A DNA stretch of 64,000 nt, from contig NZ_CANMIO010000011.1 of the NCBI RefSeq assembly GCF_947497935.1, forward strand, positions 89,723 through 153,722. The letters run 5' to 3'. This document shows, one piece after another, positions 41,268 through 50,079 of this stretch. A program made the translations under genes and the position numbers. The first letter of the stretch is position 1. Each line of letters opens with the position of its first letter. The notes beneath the pieces are model-generated. The model saw nothing but the letters and a program-made list of their open reading frames with translations, had not been told where the DNA came from and ran no database searches. This DNA is from an uncultured Shewanella sp. (lineage in GTDB: Bacteria > Pseudomonadota > Gammaproteobacteria > Enterobacterales > Shewanellaceae).

Positions 41268-42434
41268 TTACCAGCCTTGAATTCGGTTCCAGATCTCATA
41301 AGTTTCATTTTCTGTATCAAACACATGGTAGTGCTGATGCATAGATGCTGTAGCGCAGCCATGATTAGGTAAAATATGTAGTCGACTGCCTACTGGGAAG
41401 TTATCTAGGTTCAAGACACTATTATCCACCGCGCCAATAATGCCGTGCTCTTGGTTAACGGTGATAACCTGCAAGTCATCAAGCACAGCTCCGTTGCACT
41501 CTGTCACCAAACCATAATCACAATCTTTGGGTTGACCTGCTGTGCCGCGATCTCCCGACAGCGCCATCCAGCCCGCATCGATAAATATCCAGCCCTTTTC
41601 TCTGTTATGGCCAATAACCGTCGTCACTACGCTAGCAGCGATATCCTTTAGCTGGCAGACGCCAATTCCTGTCATGACTAAATCGAAGAAACCGTAAACC
41701 CCCGCTCTAACTTCTGTGATCCCCGTAAGGTCTTGATAGCTATGGGCGGTCGGAGTCGAGCCAATACTCACGATGTCACAAGGTATAGCTGCTGCGCGAA
41801 GGTTATTAGCCGCTTTAAGGGTCATTTTAACTTCATTATTGGCAGCCTCTGCTAACGACTCTGGATCGAAACAAAGATAAGACTCACCCGCATGGGCAAG
41901 AACGCCATGGAAGCTAGCAGCGCCTTGATGCAATACGCTGGCGATTTCGATTAGCAGAGGGTCATCAGGATGAATACCGCCTCTATGTCCATCACAATCA
42001 ACCTCAATCATTGCAGGGATCACACAGCTATGCAGCTCGCTATATTGACTGACGAACTGAGCTTGCTCTACGCTGTCGAGTAATACTCGTACTTCTGCAC
42101 CTTTGGCAATAAGCTGAGATACTCTCGGTAATTTGCCCTCTGAAATACCCACTGCATAAACGATATTGCTATATCCCTCTTCTACCAGCGCCTCGGCTTC
42201 TTTTACCGTTGATACCGTAATTGGAGATGTTTTTTGCGGTAATAAATGCTCAACAGCTTCGATTGCTCTTACCGTTTTAAAGTGAGGTCTTAATTCTGCC
42301 CCTAATCCATCTGTCTTATTGCGTAATCGAGCTAAATTTTTCAGCATGATTTGTTTATCGACCGATAAGAAAGGCGTATCGAGACTCTGGTACTTACTCA
42401 TTAGTTCTGGGTTTTGGTTTTCTTTGGGTAACAT
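41268..42434 (-). CDS. PLP-dependent D-threonine aldolase / D-serine dehydratase-like enzyme
   Basis: 388-residue fold-type III PLP enzyme of the DSD1 / D-threonine aldolase family. The PLP lysine is Lys53 in RPHFKTVRAIE. The metal ligands typical of the group are His358 and Cys360 in LPNHGCATASMHQHYHV. Known activities include D-serine dehydration, D-threonine aldol cleavage and 3-hydroxy-D-aspartate cleavage (BhcC). The ATG at 42434 has AGGA 8 nt upstream; one 6 nt earlier is too close to it. First gene of an operon with the imine reductase, divergent from a LysR regulator. Confidence 0.82.
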   Translation of the reverse strand: MLPKENQNPELMSKYQSLDTPFLSVDKQIMLKNLARLRNKTDGLGAELRPHFKTVRAIEAVEHLLPQKTSPITVSTVKEAEALVEEGYSNIVYAVGISEGKLPRVSQLIAKGAEVRVLLDSVEQAQFVSQYSELHSCVIPAMIEVDCDGHRGGIHPDDPLLIEIASVLHQGAASFHGVLAHAGESYLCFDPESLAEAANNEVKMTLKAANNLRAAAIPCDIVSIGSTPTAHSYQDLTGITEVRAGVYGFFDLVMTGIGVCQLKDIAASVVTTVIGHNREKGWIFIDAGWMALSGDRGTAGQPKDCDYGLVTECNGAVLDDLQVITVNQEHGIIGAVDNSVLNLDNFPVGSRLHILPNHGCATASMHQHYHVFDTENETYEIWNRIQGW

Positions 42435-42473
42435 GATCATATTCCTGATCCATCAATTTGTTTATTTCTGAAG

Positions 42474-42494
42474 TGATGCACGTGAGCAACATCA
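42474..42494. promoter_or_regulatory. Candidate LysR operator between the lyase operon and lysR
   Basis: TGATG-N11-CATCA, a perfect 5-bp dyad with the 11-nt spacing of the LysR T-N11-A rule, about midway between the divergent starts (42434 and 42579). Confidence 0.5.
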
Positions 42495-42578
42495 AATCAG
42501 TAGTAGAACAAGAGTATCCAAGAAGTATGTTTTGTTTTACATTAATACTTATTAAGGTACAGATTAAGCTCAAACCAA

Positions 42579-43517
42579 ATGATCACCACCGAAGATCTAA
42601 AATTCATCACCACAATAGCAAGCCATAGGACCCTAGCCGATGCCGCTAGAACCTTAAATATCACCCCTCCATCGGTGACGCTTAGATTGCAACATATTGA
42701 AAAGAAACTATCGATTAAACTTATCCAGCGACCGTCGAGAATTGTGAGCCTAACCGAAGAGGGGCAACTTATACTGGATAAGGGCTTGCCGATCCTTCGT
42801 GGACTCGATGAGCTGCAAGAACAGCTAGATGAACTTAAAGAGCATGTGTGCGGCAAACTAAGAGTATTGGCCCCCTTAGGTTTTGGTAATGACTATATCG
42901 CGCCTTTATTGGGTGAATACAAGGTTCTGCATCCTCAGCTTGATATCGAACTTGAGCTATCCGATAACCCTAATTGGTCTAGCCATCATAAATGGGACAT
43001 CATTATCTATATCGGTGCGCTCAATGACTCTTCACTAAAAATGATCACTTTGGCAAGCAATCAAAGGTTTATCTGCGCTTCTCCAGCATACCTTCAGCAA
43101 ATGGGCGAGCCAGAGGAGCCTCAAGACCTGCTTAACCATCGATGCATCGCTTTGAGGGAAAACAACGAAGATGTTACCTTGTGGCCGTTTACCAAGCTAT
43201 CACCTGAGAAGCTTCCACATGACAAGCTAGCAAGTGAAAAACTTGAAATGGTTAGGATCACGCCGACACTCGCCAGTAATGAGGGGCGGGTTATTAAAGA
43301 CTGGGCTATGGCAGGGTTAGGCGTCATTATGCGCTCAGAATGGGATGTGCAACCGCAGCTCAACAGCGGTGAACTGGTGCGCATATTAGCCGATTATTCT
43401 CTGCCAAACGCTAATATCGTCGCGCTATTATCAAGCCCTGAAAAAGAGCGTTCTGCTCGCATTTCTGGCTTTATTCAACTGTTAAAAGAGCGACTAAACC
43501 CGCTTCCCTGGCGGTAG
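42579..43517 (+). CDS. LysR family regulator divergent from the D-amino acid operon
   Basis: 312 residues: N-terminal winged HTH (~1-60, LKFITTIASHRTLADAARTL with TPPSVTLRLQHIEKKL), then a CrgA-like substrate-binding domain (~90-305; DIELELSDNPN, ICASPAYLQQMGEP, WAMAGLGVIMRSEWDV). Divergent from the PLP lyase/imine reductase pair with an operator-like dyad between, the classic arrangement for a regulator of that pair. The effector is unknown; an amino acid or keto acid of the pathway is likely. Confidence 0.86.
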   Translation: MITTEDLKFITTIASHRTLADAARTLNITPPSVTLRLQHIEKKLSIKLIQRPSRIVSLTEEGQLILDKGLPILRGLDELQEQLDELKEHVCGKLRVLAPLGFGNDYIAPLLGEYKVLHPQLDIELELSDNPNWSSHHKWDIIIYIGALNDSSLKMITLASNQRFICASPAYLQQMGEPEEPQDLLNHRCIALRENNEDVTLWPFTKLSPEKLPHDKLASEKLEMVRITPTLASNEGRVIKDWAMAGLGVIMRSEWDVQPQLNSGELVRILADYSLPNANIVALLSSPEKERSARISGFIQLLKERLNPLPWR

Positions 43518-43810
43518 TCAACAGATTCGTTTGCAACAATATAGCGCATCGATTAACTAAGTGGCATACCAGCACAAGCAAGATAGGCAGCTCTTAAAGC
43601 TAAATTTATATTTCTCCTAAACTTCAAGCTGAGACTAAGCTTTACAGACGAGTTTTGTTGCAGTTTAAATGCTACGCCAAAGCTTAAACGAGCTTGTCGC
43701 TCACATACATTTCTTTACGGTGATAATCAGTATTTTGAGAAAAAACGATAACTACAGTATTTGAAACGAACGGTACAAAAATAACCCTAAAGGTTCTCAA
43801 GGTAAAGAAT

Positions 43811-44047
43811 ATGAAAACAATGACTTGCAAACAACTCGGTGGTGCCTGTGATAAAGAGTTTCACGGGAATACTTTTGAAGAAATCGCTGAGCAGAGTAAG
43901 TTACATGGTATGGAGATGTATCAGCAGCAGGACTCTCCTCACTTGGCCGCGATGGCTGAAATTCAGAAGTTAATGCAAGATCCTCATGCGATGAAAGCTT
44001 GGTTTGATAGTAAGAAACAAGAATTTGAAGATTTATCTGAAAATTAA
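43811..44047 (+). CDS. DUF1059 family small protein
   Basis: 78-residue soluble protein whose opening MKTMTCKQLGGACDKEFHG and following EEIAEQSKLHGMEM match DUF1059, a short family of unknown function with a conserved Cys and a zinc-ribbon-like start. Two cysteines (6 and 13) are conserved positions. AAGG lies 8 nt before the ATG. It is separate from its neighbours: ~290 nt of empty DNA precede it and the following gene converges. Confidence 0.78.
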   Translation: MKTMTCKQLGGACDKEFHGNTFEEIAEQSKLHGMEMYQQQDSPHLAAMAEIQKLMQDPHAMKAWFDSKKQEFEDLSEN

Positions 44048-44218
44048 TCTAACTGTTTTATCCAAGCATTTTACCAAGCTGGTGCTAGATAATGTTACTT
44101 CTCTAGGGCTGAACCGTGACTGCTGACTCCTGACTAAAGCGAACAAGTAACAACTGAGCATGGGATTTTTTGATTATAACCTGTGTTAATCTAGGTTTAG
44201 CGCACATTTTAGACTGTT

Positions 44219-44578
44219 TTAGAAAGCACTACTCCACTGCTCAGTATCTATGAACCATCTTTCTTCGTAGATTTTGCTTGCTTCGAACTTAAACAGCACA
44301 CACAAATTCGATGCTGCAACCTTATCGGATTTCCACTCAAGAACGGAAACCACCTCATTTTCTCCTTCAATGTGACGAAGCTGTGTAATTTCAAAACCTG
44401 GGGGAAGAATTTTACCAAGAGAGTCTAGCGCACGACGAAAAGCCTGCCGCCCCTCGAGTACATCGTTTTGCCCAGGCATAATGAATGACATGTTCTCAAC
44501 ATAGTCAGCAACCAAAGTATCGAAATTTCCAGCACCGACAGCGTCCCAACCCCGCTGCACTATATCTGCTAAATGCAT
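44219..44578 (-). CDS. NTF2/SnoaL-like protein
   Basis: 119 residues of cone-like NTF2 fold: N-terminal helices (MHLADIVQRGWDAVGAGNFDTLVADY), the MPGQNDVLEGRQAFRRALDS segment and C-terminal strands with KIYEERWFIDTEQ. Such proteins range from polyketide cyclases to ketosteroid isomerase-like enzymes and binding proteins; I see no residues that fix an activity. AGGAG precedes the ATG. It lies next to fabB but is separated from it by the fabB terminator and belongs to the accessory block. Confidence 0.7.
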   Translation of the reverse strand: MHLADIVQRGWDAVGAGNFDTLVADYVENMSFIMPGQNDVLEGRQAFRRALDSLGKILPPGFEITQLRHIEGENEVVSVLEWKSDKVAASNLCVLFKFEASKIYEERWFIDTEQWSSAF

Positions 44579-44666
44579 AGTTCTCTCCTGTATTGTTTAC
44601 TTCATGCAATTGATATAACTATAGGAGGGATCCAGTCTATTTGGGATGGGAAGCTAAACAAGGTAC

Positions 44667-44692
44667 AAAAAAAGGAAGCCTAGGCTTCCTTT
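44667..44692 (-). terminator. Terminator after fabB
   Basis: AAAGGAAGCC-TA-GGCTTCCTTT palindrome; on the minus strand it ends in a run of seven T. Confidence 0.9.
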
Positions 44693-44724
44693 TCAATTTT
44701 ATCTTTAGTGAGTGTAAGTATTAC

Positions 44725-45936
44725 TTACTTGTACTTACGCATAACTAAAGTTGCGTTTGTGCCACCAAAACCGAAGCTGTTGCTCATCACAGTGTTAAGC
44801 TCTTTCTCGGTCATTTCAGTCACAATCGGCATACCTGCAGCTTTTTCATCGACATTATCGATGTTGATGCTTGGCGCAATGAAACTGCTTTCCATCATGA
44901 TCAAGCTGTAAATCGCTTCGTGAGCACCTGCAGCACCTAACGCGTGACCCGTCAGAGACTTAGTCGATGCGATGGCTGGTAAGTTATCACCAAAGGTTTC
45001 ACGTAGTGCTTCAAGCTCTCGCATATCACCAACAGGTGTTGATGTACCGTGAGTGTTGATGTAATCGATAGGTGTATCAACATCGGCAAGTGCCATCTGC
45101 ATACAACGTACCGCACCTTCACCCGATGGAGCAACCATGTCATAACCGTCTGATGACGCACCATAACCGATTATCTCAGCGTAAATTTTTGCGCCACGTG
45201 CGAGTGCGTGTTCTAGCTCTTCAACAACAACGATACCGCCGCCGCCAGAGATAACAAAACCATCACGGTCAGCATCGTAAGTACGTGATGCTTTGGTTGG
45301 CTCATCGTTATACTTAGTCGATAGTGCGCCCATAGCATCGAAGCCCATGGTTAGCGTCCAATCAACTTCTTCTGAACCACCAGCAAATACCATATCTTGC
45401 TTACCCATCTGGATAAGTTCAGCCGCATGGCCGATACAGTGTGCACTGGTTGCACAGGCAGAGCTGATTGAGTAGTTCATGCCTTTAATCTTAAATGGCG
45501 TAGCCAAACATGCGCTAGCAGTGCTCGACATGATACGCGGCACAATATAAGGGCCAACGCGCTTAACGCCTTTTTCACGTAGCGTGTCAGCAGCTTGAAC
45601 TTGGTTTGCTGAAGATGCGCCGCCGGTGCCTACGATAATACCGACACGTGGGTCTGAATACTGCTCTTCAGTCAAATCAGCATCTTTAATCGCTTCTTGC
45701 ATTGCGATATGTGCGTAAGCTGCTGCATTACCCATAAAGCGCAGTGCTTTACGGTCAATATATTCTGATGGGTCAATCTTAATGTCGCCCCAAACATGAC
45801 TACGCAGCTTCATTTCTTCAAACTGATCAGAGTGGGTAATACCACTACGACCCGCTTTTAATGATTCAGTGACTTCTTGCTTGTTGTTACCGATACTTGA
45901 TACGACACCAAGTCCAGTGATCACGACTCTTTTCAT
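44725..45936 (-). CDS. fabB: 3-oxoacyl-ACP synthase I
   Basis: Elongates acyl-ACP with malonyl-ACP and is needed for unsaturated fatty acids. 403 residues starting [18 protein letters not shown], with the catalytic Cys161 (SSACATSAH), His296 ([11 protein letters not shown]) and His331 ([15 protein letters not shown]), each two positions before their E. coli FabB counterparts. The C-terminus [16 protein letters not shown] is typical. The ATG at 45936 has GGA 9 nt upstream; a longer frame upstream is non-homologous. Divergent from mnmC. Confidence 0.95.
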   Translation of the reverse strand: MKRVVITGLGVVSSIGNNKQEVTESLKAGRSGITHSDQFEEMKLRSHVWGDIKIDPSEYIDRKALRFMGNAAAYAHIAMQEAIKDADLTEEQYSDPRVGIIVGTGGASSANQVQAADTLREKGVKRVGPYIVPRIMSSTASACLATPFKIKGMNYSISSACATSAHCIGHAAELIQMGKQDMVFAGGSEEVDWTLTMGFDAMGALSTKYNDEPTKASRTYDADRDGFVISGGGGIVVVEELEHALARGAKIYAEIIGYGASSDGYDMVAPSGEGAVRCMQMALADVDTPIDYINTHGTSTPVGDMRELEALRETFGDNLPAIASTKSLTGHALGAAGAHEAIYSLIMMESSFIAPSINIDNVDEKAAGMPIVTEMTEKELNTVMSNSFGFGGTNATLVMRKYK

Positions 45937-46166
45937 TATTAACTTTCCATTTTGTACATCTAGTACCAATTTTGCTGCACCAATGGTATCGCTTTTCATC
46001 CATTTAAGTGGTCAGCTTTCCATAAGGAACACAAAAATAATGCTCATTATGAGACCTTACATATAATCTTTGCCAAAATGTGCCCATAAAAATGTACAAT
46101 TTCCGCAAGTAAAACCGATTATAAAGCATATTTGTGTGTGCTTAATTTAACATTAAAGACGTAACC

Positions 46167-48077
46167 ATGACAGTAAGTAAAATTCTTAAGCAGATCATCG
46201 ACAGTAAAACCACTAAAAATTTGGTCATTGGCCAGATAGGTTTAGGTAGCATTGCTAAGCTTAAAGAGTTGGTCACTCTACTTTCTCACCAGCAAGAGAA
46301 GCTTACGTTAAAGATGTTTGTCGATATAAACGAGACATCACGTACCCTGCTGACTGATAAAGAGCTATTGAAATTGCTATGTCCTTTGGCAAGCGTTTCT
46401 TTAACCGCAATTGAAGGCTGTCAGCGAGTCATCGTTAATAATGGCAGCCTCACTCTCGATTTTTATTTGGGGCAATACCTAACGCAACTGCAAGCTTTGC
46501 CTATGGTTAGCGATGGTTTTGTCGATGGCTGGCACATTGCAAGTGATGCAGAGCAAACTCAGATTACGCAACCACTGTTTTGGCAGTTGGCAAAGTTAAG
46601 TAAAAATGATGCCCTATTTTGCCTTGATGAAGTTTTTAGCGCCGAACAATGCCAATCACTCTACTCTCAGGCCAAACAAGTGGGCCTTTTACGCTTTGCC
46701 AACAACCTGGCAGAGAATTCACAGTACAACGATGATATCTGTTTTCAAGAAAGAGCCGCTATGCGCTCTCAGAGTCGAGCCTTACAAGCACCTTACCCCG
46801 TTTGCGCAGCAAATGAAGCCAGTGCGAACCAAGGTATTGCCATCATTGGCGGCGGTGTTGCCAGTGCGTGTTTGGCCTTATCATTAGCCGAACGAGGTCA
46901 ACGAGTCACCCTATTTTGTGAAGACCATGATTTGGCGCAAGCCGCGTCGGGCAACAAACAAGGAGCGATCTATCCGTTGCTCACCCCTGATAACAACACC
47001 CTAAGCCAGTACTTTCAACAGGCTTACCTGTTTAGCTTACAAAGACTCAAGAGCCTAGCAGCACAAGGTCACCCAATTGATTTTGACCTGTGCGGCGTCG
47101 TGCACACAGGGCATAATGAGCGTAGTCGCAAGCGAGTGGCTAAGATAATTAATGGCCAAAACTGGCAGCCGAGTATCGCTCAGTCCATTACTGCCGAGCA
47201 GGCCTCTGCTATTGCAGGGGTCAAAGTGGATGACGGTGGTATTTTCTATCCCCAGGGTGGCTGGGTGTCACCACAAGACTTTACCCGGGCCGCATTTAAT
47301 CAGGCTAAGACGATTAGCGATGCCACACTTAAGCTCAACACACAAATCATCGATATTCACTACAAGGATGGTGGCTGGGAGCTGACAAGTAACACTGAGC
47401 GCTTTGGCCTCTTTAAGGCACTCATCCTTGCTAACGGTAAGTCGATAACTCAGTTCCCTCAGAGCCAATACCTACAAGCCACTGGATTTAGAGGTCAGGT
47501 CAGTCATGTTCCTTCTCGCACAAAACTGTCAAAACTTAGCAGCGTTTTGTGCGCCCATGGCTATATGACACCGAGCAATAATGCCCTACATTGCCTAGGC
47601 GCAAGCTACGTTAAAAATGCGACGGATACCGATTATAGCCCGAGTGAGCAAATCGAGAATTTACACAAAATTCAGCATAGCTATGTTGGCCAAGATTGGG
47701 TGGAGGACATTGATGTATCCGGCCATAGTGCTCGAGTTGGTGTACGTATGGTGACCCGTGATCATGCTCCAATGATGGGCCCAGCCCCCGATCTCGACTC
47801 AATAATGAATTTGTATCAAGAGCATCAGCTAACACCTGAGAGCCGCAAATACTGGCAAAGCCATAATGCACCAGTTCATCAAGGTTTGTATGTGCTGGGA
47901 GGGTTAGGCTCGCGAGGATTAAGCTCAGGGCCACTCGCAGCAGAAGCGCTAGCGGCGCAGATTTGTGGCGAGTTAATGCCTATTAGCCGTGATTTTGTGG
48001 CGCTACTCAACCCTAATCGAATGTGGATGCGAAAACTACTTAAAGGTAAAGCACTAGAAGTAGGTGTCGAGGTTTAG
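46167..48077 (+). CDS. mnmC: MnmC with intact FAD oxidoreductase and degenerate methyltransferase half
   Basis: Acts on the wobble uridine of certain tRNAs. In E. coli MnmC the C-terminal FAD domain removes the carboxymethyl group (cmnm5 to nm5) and the N-terminal domain methylates nm5 to mnm5. The FAD half is clear here: IAIIGGGVASACLALSLAER near residue 225, AASGNKQGAIYPLL, and the ending GGLGSRGLSSGPLAAEALAA with NPNRMWMRKLLKG. The N-terminal ~215 residues are shorter than usual and lack the early FDD-Y-S segment. SAM motif GFGTGLN has become IGLGSIA, and the DGF-PAKNP-MW site is only partly kept (VDGW). Confidence 0.88.
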   Translation: MTVSKILKQIIDSKTTKNLVIGQIGLGSIAKLKELVTLLSHQQEKLTLKMFVDINETSRTLLTDKELLKLLCPLASVSLTAIEGCQRVIVNNGSLTLDFYLGQYLTQLQALPMVSDGFVDGWHIASDAEQTQITQPLFWQLAKLSKNDALFCLDEVFSAEQCQSLYSQAKQVGLLRFANNLAENSQYNDDICFQERAAMRSQSRALQAPYPVCAANEASANQGIAIIGGGVASACLALSLAERGQRVTLFCEDHDLAQAASGNKQGAIYPLLTPDNNTLSQYFQQAYLFSLQRLKSLAAQGHPIDFDLCGVVHTGHNERSRKRVAKIINGQNWQPSIAQSITAEQASAIAGVKVDDGGIFYPQGGWVSPQDFTRAAFNQAKTISDATLKLNTQIIDIHYKDGGWELTSNTERFGLFKALILANGKSITQFPQSQYLQATGFRGQVSHVPSRTKLSKLSSVLCAHGYMTPSNNALHCLGASYVKNATDTDYSPSEQIENLHKIQHSYVGQDWVEDIDVSGHSARVGVRMVTRDHAPMMGPAPDLDSIMNLYQEHQLTPESRKYWQSHNAPVHQGLYVLGGLGSRGLSSGPLAAEALAAQICGELMPISRDFVALLNPNRMWMRKLLKGKALEVGVEV

Positions 48078-48132
48078 CCCGCACCATGCCAGCCTTAACA
48101 CTCAAGTCTATAAATCTGAGCCTATAAACCAA

Positions 48133-48160
48133 AAAAGCGCCTAATTGGCGCTTTTATTTT
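48133..48160. terminator. Terminator between mnmC and the DUF3313 gene
   Basis: AAAAGCGCC / GGCGCTTTT, 9-bp stem, 5-nt loop, T-rich downstream on the plus strand and A-rich on the other side. Confidence 0.88.
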
Positions 48161-48175
48161 TATGACTTAGGCCTG

Positions 48176-48898
48176 CTACTTAGCTCCTGCGTCCATAAGG
48201 GCGTTCTTAAAATCATTCACCCAGCGGCGATAAACGGTTTTGACATCCCCCCAGTTAAACACTTGAGTATTTTGACTCCACTGATTAAAACCTTGCCCTC
48301 TGTCAGCCGCCTTAGCTAACACCTCACCAGTTTCGCCATCTTTAATCACCGCGAGTAACATCATAGAGCCGGAGTTCTCTGTATAGGTTCGTCCCATAGA
48401 GTTAAAACTTCTTCGACTCGATTCTAATGGTGCACTGAGGCGAATGTCGGTAACCGCCGCTTCAATCACTAAGGTATTAGGACCAGGTTTAGCCACCAAC
48501 TCAAATGGTTGCTCACTGTTAAACACTTCTTTTACCGTAAGGCTAAACTGCTCTGACATTTTATCTAGCGCCTCCTGAGGCAACTCATAAGTTGCATTCA
48601 GGCCTTCAGCTCTTTTATCAATCCTAGGTGGTTGGTAATCGGCAGGATGATCGTTGGTGACTTTTACAGGCTCAAAATAAAGCTTAGTGTACTTGCTCCA
48701 GTTTACATTGGGCCTAGCATAAGAGAGATCTAGCTTAGAGTGGTCGACTCGCACTAAGCCATCTTTAGTCATCTCAGCATCGGGCCCTTGCTGTAGACTT
48801 GCAGGCTCAGAGCTGCAGCCAGCCAGTCCAAGCGTTGCCGCAACGATGGCACCTTTAAAAAAAACACCTTGCTTATTCATGCTTGTCAGTCGAACCAT
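48176..48898 (-). CDS. DUF3313 family lipoprotein
   Basis: 240-residue predicted lipoprotein. Signal peptide to a lipobox LAGC with Cys28, then a mature domain containing LDLSYARPNVNWSKYTKLYF and LVIEAAVTDIRLSAP, matching DUF3313 (function unknown, probably periplasmic or outer-membrane attached). The ATG at 48898 has AAGGA 10 nt upstream; an ATG six codons later lacks a Shine-Dalgarno sequence but would also give a signal peptide. Convergent with mnmC. No functional context from neighbours. Confidence 0.75.
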   Translation of the reverse strand: MVRLTSMNKQGVFFKGAIVAATLGLAGCSSEPASLQQGPDAEMTKDGLVRVDHSKLDLSYARPNVNWSKYTKLYFEPVKVTNDHPADYQPPRIDKRAEGLNATYELPQEALDKMSEQFSLTVKEVFNSEQPFELVAKPGPNTLVIEAAVTDIRLSAPLESSRRSFNSMGRTYTENSGSMMLLAVIKDGETGEVLAKAADRGQGFNQWSQNTQVFNWGDVKTVYRRWVNDFKNALMDAGAK

Positions 48899-49044
48899 GG
48901 CTATTCATTCCTTAATATTTAATCCGTCAGCATCAATTCGCTAATTTAGTGACTATTTAATATGGATAGAAATTTTGCGGGGGTCAATGAATACCAATCA
49001 ATTGATTATAGGAAATGTATAACGCCGAAGATTTAATCTTGATA

Positions 49045-49076
49045 CAAAAAAGCCAGTCGGGAGTTCCAACTGGCTT
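49045..49076 (-). terminator. Terminator after the TrmH-like methyltransferase gene
   Basis: On the minus strand AAGCCAGT / ACTGGCTT stem, extendable inward through CC/GG pairs, followed by six T. Confidence 0.78.
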
Positions 49077-49110
49077 AATAAACCATCAACATATTGTAAC
49101 ATTAGATATG

Positions 49111-49635
49111 CTAGCGTTTTACTCTAACTCTGTTGTTTGTATCTCGGCTGCTGCGAATAAGCTCGTCACTAGCAATCGAAGCCGACTTAGCGAGTCTATC
49201 GTAAAGTAACACATTCACCGAGGCCGCAAGATTCATACACCCTACCGTAGGCACATACACTACCGCATCGGCGCCGTTAATCACTTGCTGGCTAATGGTG
49301 CCATCTTCAGGGCCGAAGATGTAGATCGCTTTATCAGGATGCTCAAATTCCGGAAGCGGAATAGCCCCTTCTACCAGATCGACACAGACTACTTTAACAT
49401 CAGGCTCTATCGCATCGAGCAATGACTCGACTTTCTTTAACGGAATAGAACTACTGGCACGTTTAGTGTCGGTATTGTACTGCGCCGTACCATTGGTGGC
49501 GGCCAGCTCATAACGTTTACCAGTGTAAAATACAGCATCGGCGCTATAGCAACCCACGGCGCGCATGATCCCGCCTACATTTGTTGGACTTTTCGGATTG
49601 ACTAGACCGATTGCAACAAAACTAATCATACTCAT
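49111..49635 (-). CDS. SPOUT-class RNA methyltransferase, TrmH/SpoU family
   Basis: 174-residue knotted SAM-dependent methyltransferase. Motif 1 region IGLVNPKSPTNVGGIMRAVG (Asn and Arg of the catalytic site), motif 2 IYIFGPEDGTIS and motif 3 VGCMNLAASVNVLLYDRL are all visible. It differs from TrmL and TrmJ in the N-terminal segment, and I cannot name its RNA target. It ends in a basic tail (RVRVKR). Last gene of the minus-strand run beginning at prmB/aroC. The start is weakly supported; an ATG two codons later is an alternative. Confidence 0.8.
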   Translation of the reverse strand: MSMISFVAIGLVNPKSPTNVGGIMRAVGCYSADAVFYTGKRYELAATNGTAQYNTDTKRASSSIPLKKVESLLDAIEPDVKVVCVDLVEGAIPLPEFEHPDKAIYIFGPEDGTISQQVINGADAVVYVPTVGCMNLAASVNVLLYDRLAKSASIASDELIRSSRDTNNRVRVKR

Positions 49636-49679
49636 AAAAGCTTAAACTCTCATCACCCTATCGATAGTACTCAGCAGTG

Positions 49680-49949
49680 TTAAGCTGCGAGCTTCTCACT
49701 TAATTGTGTCCAGGCTTCATCAACCAATGCGTAATCTGTATCGCTTAGCTCATCTCTTGCCAATGCTAAACACTCGTTCATTTTAGCATCTAACGCGCTA
49801 AGTCCCTGCTCGCTCTCTATTTCAAGCTGCGAAAGCACAACCGCCACATGGCCTTGTAAATAGCCACTTGCAAATAACGCGTCATCATCACCTTCGGCAA
49901 CAATGGTTTCAATCCAGTCTTGTAGTGTTTGCTCGTACTGCTCTATCAT
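49680..49949 (-). CDS. yfcL: YfcL family protein
   Basis: 89-residue soluble acidic helical protein. It aligns with E. coli YfcL through DDALFASGYLQGHVAVVLSQLE, and both start with MI followed by an acidic helix. The ATG at 49949 has GGAG 6 nt upstream and gives the family length; a longer TTG-initiated frame has no homology support. Function unknown. YfcL is encoded near aroC/prmB in E. coli too, so its position is syntenic. Confidence 0.82.
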   Translation of the reverse strand: MIEQYEQTLQDWIETIVAEGDDDALFASGYLQGHVAVVLSQLEIESEQGLSALDAKMNECLALARDELSDTDYALVDEAWTQLSEKLAA

Positions 49950-50079
49950 TGAGGGCTCCACATGCTTATCGGTTGGAGGCTGGTCGATAACCGTTCGACC
50001 GAGTCTCTCCAAACATCTCTTTAAATCGTAATTAAATATCACCAAGTGCGGTTTACAGCTAACTCAGTGATGAGTGTTA

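Noticed and set aside
42542..42856. Serine/cysteine-rich minus-strand frame over the LysR gene
   Set aside because: Shadow of the helix-turn-helix coding region; the plus-strand frame is a clear LysR protein.
45963..45991. TACCA-N15-TGGTA dyad upstream of fabB as a FabR/FadR site
   Set aside because: It does not match the known FabR or FadR consensus and the arms are only 5 bp.
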